From Parabacteroides sp. An277 (GTDB lineage Bacteria > Bacteroidota > Bacteroidia > Bacteroidales > Tannerellaceae), in assembly GCF_002159645.1 (NCBI RefSeq), contig NZ_NFJB01000008.1:47104-111103 (forward strand): 64,000 bases of DNA. The letters run 5' to 3'. The notes under the pieces were generated by a model. The model saw only the letters and a program-made list of their open reading frames with translations, was not told the origin of the DNA and did no database searches. This document shows, piece after piece, positions 63,642 through 64,000 of this stretch. The position numbers and the translations under genes are program-made. How positions within the stretch are numbered: position 1 is the first letter of the stretch; the number at the start of each line of letters is the position of its first letter.

Positions 63642-64000
63642 CTATCTCATTCTTATTTGGGCATTCTTGCCATCATTCAACCTTCCCCACCAACGACAAA
63701 GTGAGCGATTCCCCCGGCACATTCCATAAATCGTGACGGTACGGTAGAAATCGCCCGGCTCTTCGGCTTTGTAATAGACCGTTAGTGTAGCCGTTTCGCC
63801 CGGGGCGATTTCTGTCCATTCTTGTTTCGTCGTAGTGCATTCGCATGAGGTGGTGATACCTTTGAGCTTGAATATCTCCGTACCGTTATTGCTCAAGATT
63901 ACTTGCTGCGCCTTTGTCTCATTCTCTCCAACTGTCCCCATATCATATTCTTCTTGGTTGGAAACGAGGATAGTTTCAGGTAATTCACTCACCGTTATAC
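63642..64000 (-). CDS. DUF1573 protein, 5' end outside window, frameshifted near 3' end
   Basis: Frame open to the window edge, so the start (probably with a signal peptide) lies outside. The DUF1573 core is clear: EEYDMGTVGENETKAQQV, then GITTSCECTTTKQEW and IAPGETATLTVYYKAEEPGD. After FYRTVTIYG the frame changes character (MCRGNRSLCRWWGRL). Adding one base near 63722 would instead give NVPGESLTLSLVGKVE and a stop at 63673-63675, the normal family ending. So a one-base loss in an A-run has shifted the last codons, either a real mutation or a sequence error. Confidence 0.75.
   Translation of the reverse strand, partial: ITVSELPETILVSNQEEYDMGTVGENETKAQQVILSNNGTEIFKLKGITTSCECTTTKQEWTEIAPGETATLTVYYKAEEPGDFYRTVTIYGMCRGNRSLCRWWGRLNDGKNAQIRMR

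Overview
The window looks like a chromosome segment from an anaerobic Bacteroidales species that has a type IX secretion system (Porphyromonadaceae/Tannerellaceae-like). Four things point there: many Bacteroidetes-type promoters (TAnnTTTG) just upstream of genes; T9SS genes porX and porZ; Bacteroidetes-only families (NVEALA peptide, DUF4294, HhH-fused outer-membrane barrel, GG-leader peptide with C39 transporter); and rubrerythrin with radical-SAM enzymes. Most of the window is ordinary core genome. No tRNA, rRNA, CRISPR array, prophage or intact insertion sequence was seen.

Layout. 0-9.6 kb: nucleoside kinase, a tsaE-small membrane protein-tatD operon, the T9SS regulator porX, a radical-SAM protein, an HhH/outer-membrane-barrel gene with a PorV-like barrel gene, DUF4294 and a SpoU methyltransferase. 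10-18.5 kb: nadA, leuS, yitT, a glycosyltransferase/B12-radical-SAM pair, rubrerythrin. 18.5-25 kb (minus strand): GNAT-parE-coaD-S41 protease-two half-size chromate transporters. 25-27.5 kb: rnr. 27.6-35.9 kb: a decayed accessory island (response regulator, frameshifted histidine kinase, GG-leader peptide, SPASM maturase remnant, frameshifted TonB receptor, two gutted TonB receptors, an intact C39 ABC exporter, a stub of its membrane-fusion partner). 36-42.7 kb: gpmI, DUF3109, mtnA, ogt, MFS, lactonase. 42.8-52.7 kb: a large transglutaminase-like lipoprotein, rdgB, porZ, acyltransferase, a helical protein, glyS, FKBP lipoprotein. 52.7-56.1 kb: sialic-acid operon nanA-nanT-nanM. 56.4-64 kb (minus): a LOG-family gene, then a surface-peptide cluster (DUF1573, NVEALA, propeller lipoprotein, thioredoxin-like lipoprotein, transglutaminase lipoprotein, signal peptidase I, O-antigen-ligase-like/TPR protein).

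The most striking pattern outside genes is a set of about twelve intergenic palindromic repeat loci. Their sequences mostly differ from locus to locus, but the unit length falls in only two classes, 41-42 bp and 23 bp. Stems are kept by compensating changes, and five of the seven convergent gene junctions carry such a locus. The second point of interest is the decayed peptide (RiPP-like) island, where the precursor and the exporter survive but maturase, sensor and receptors are broken.
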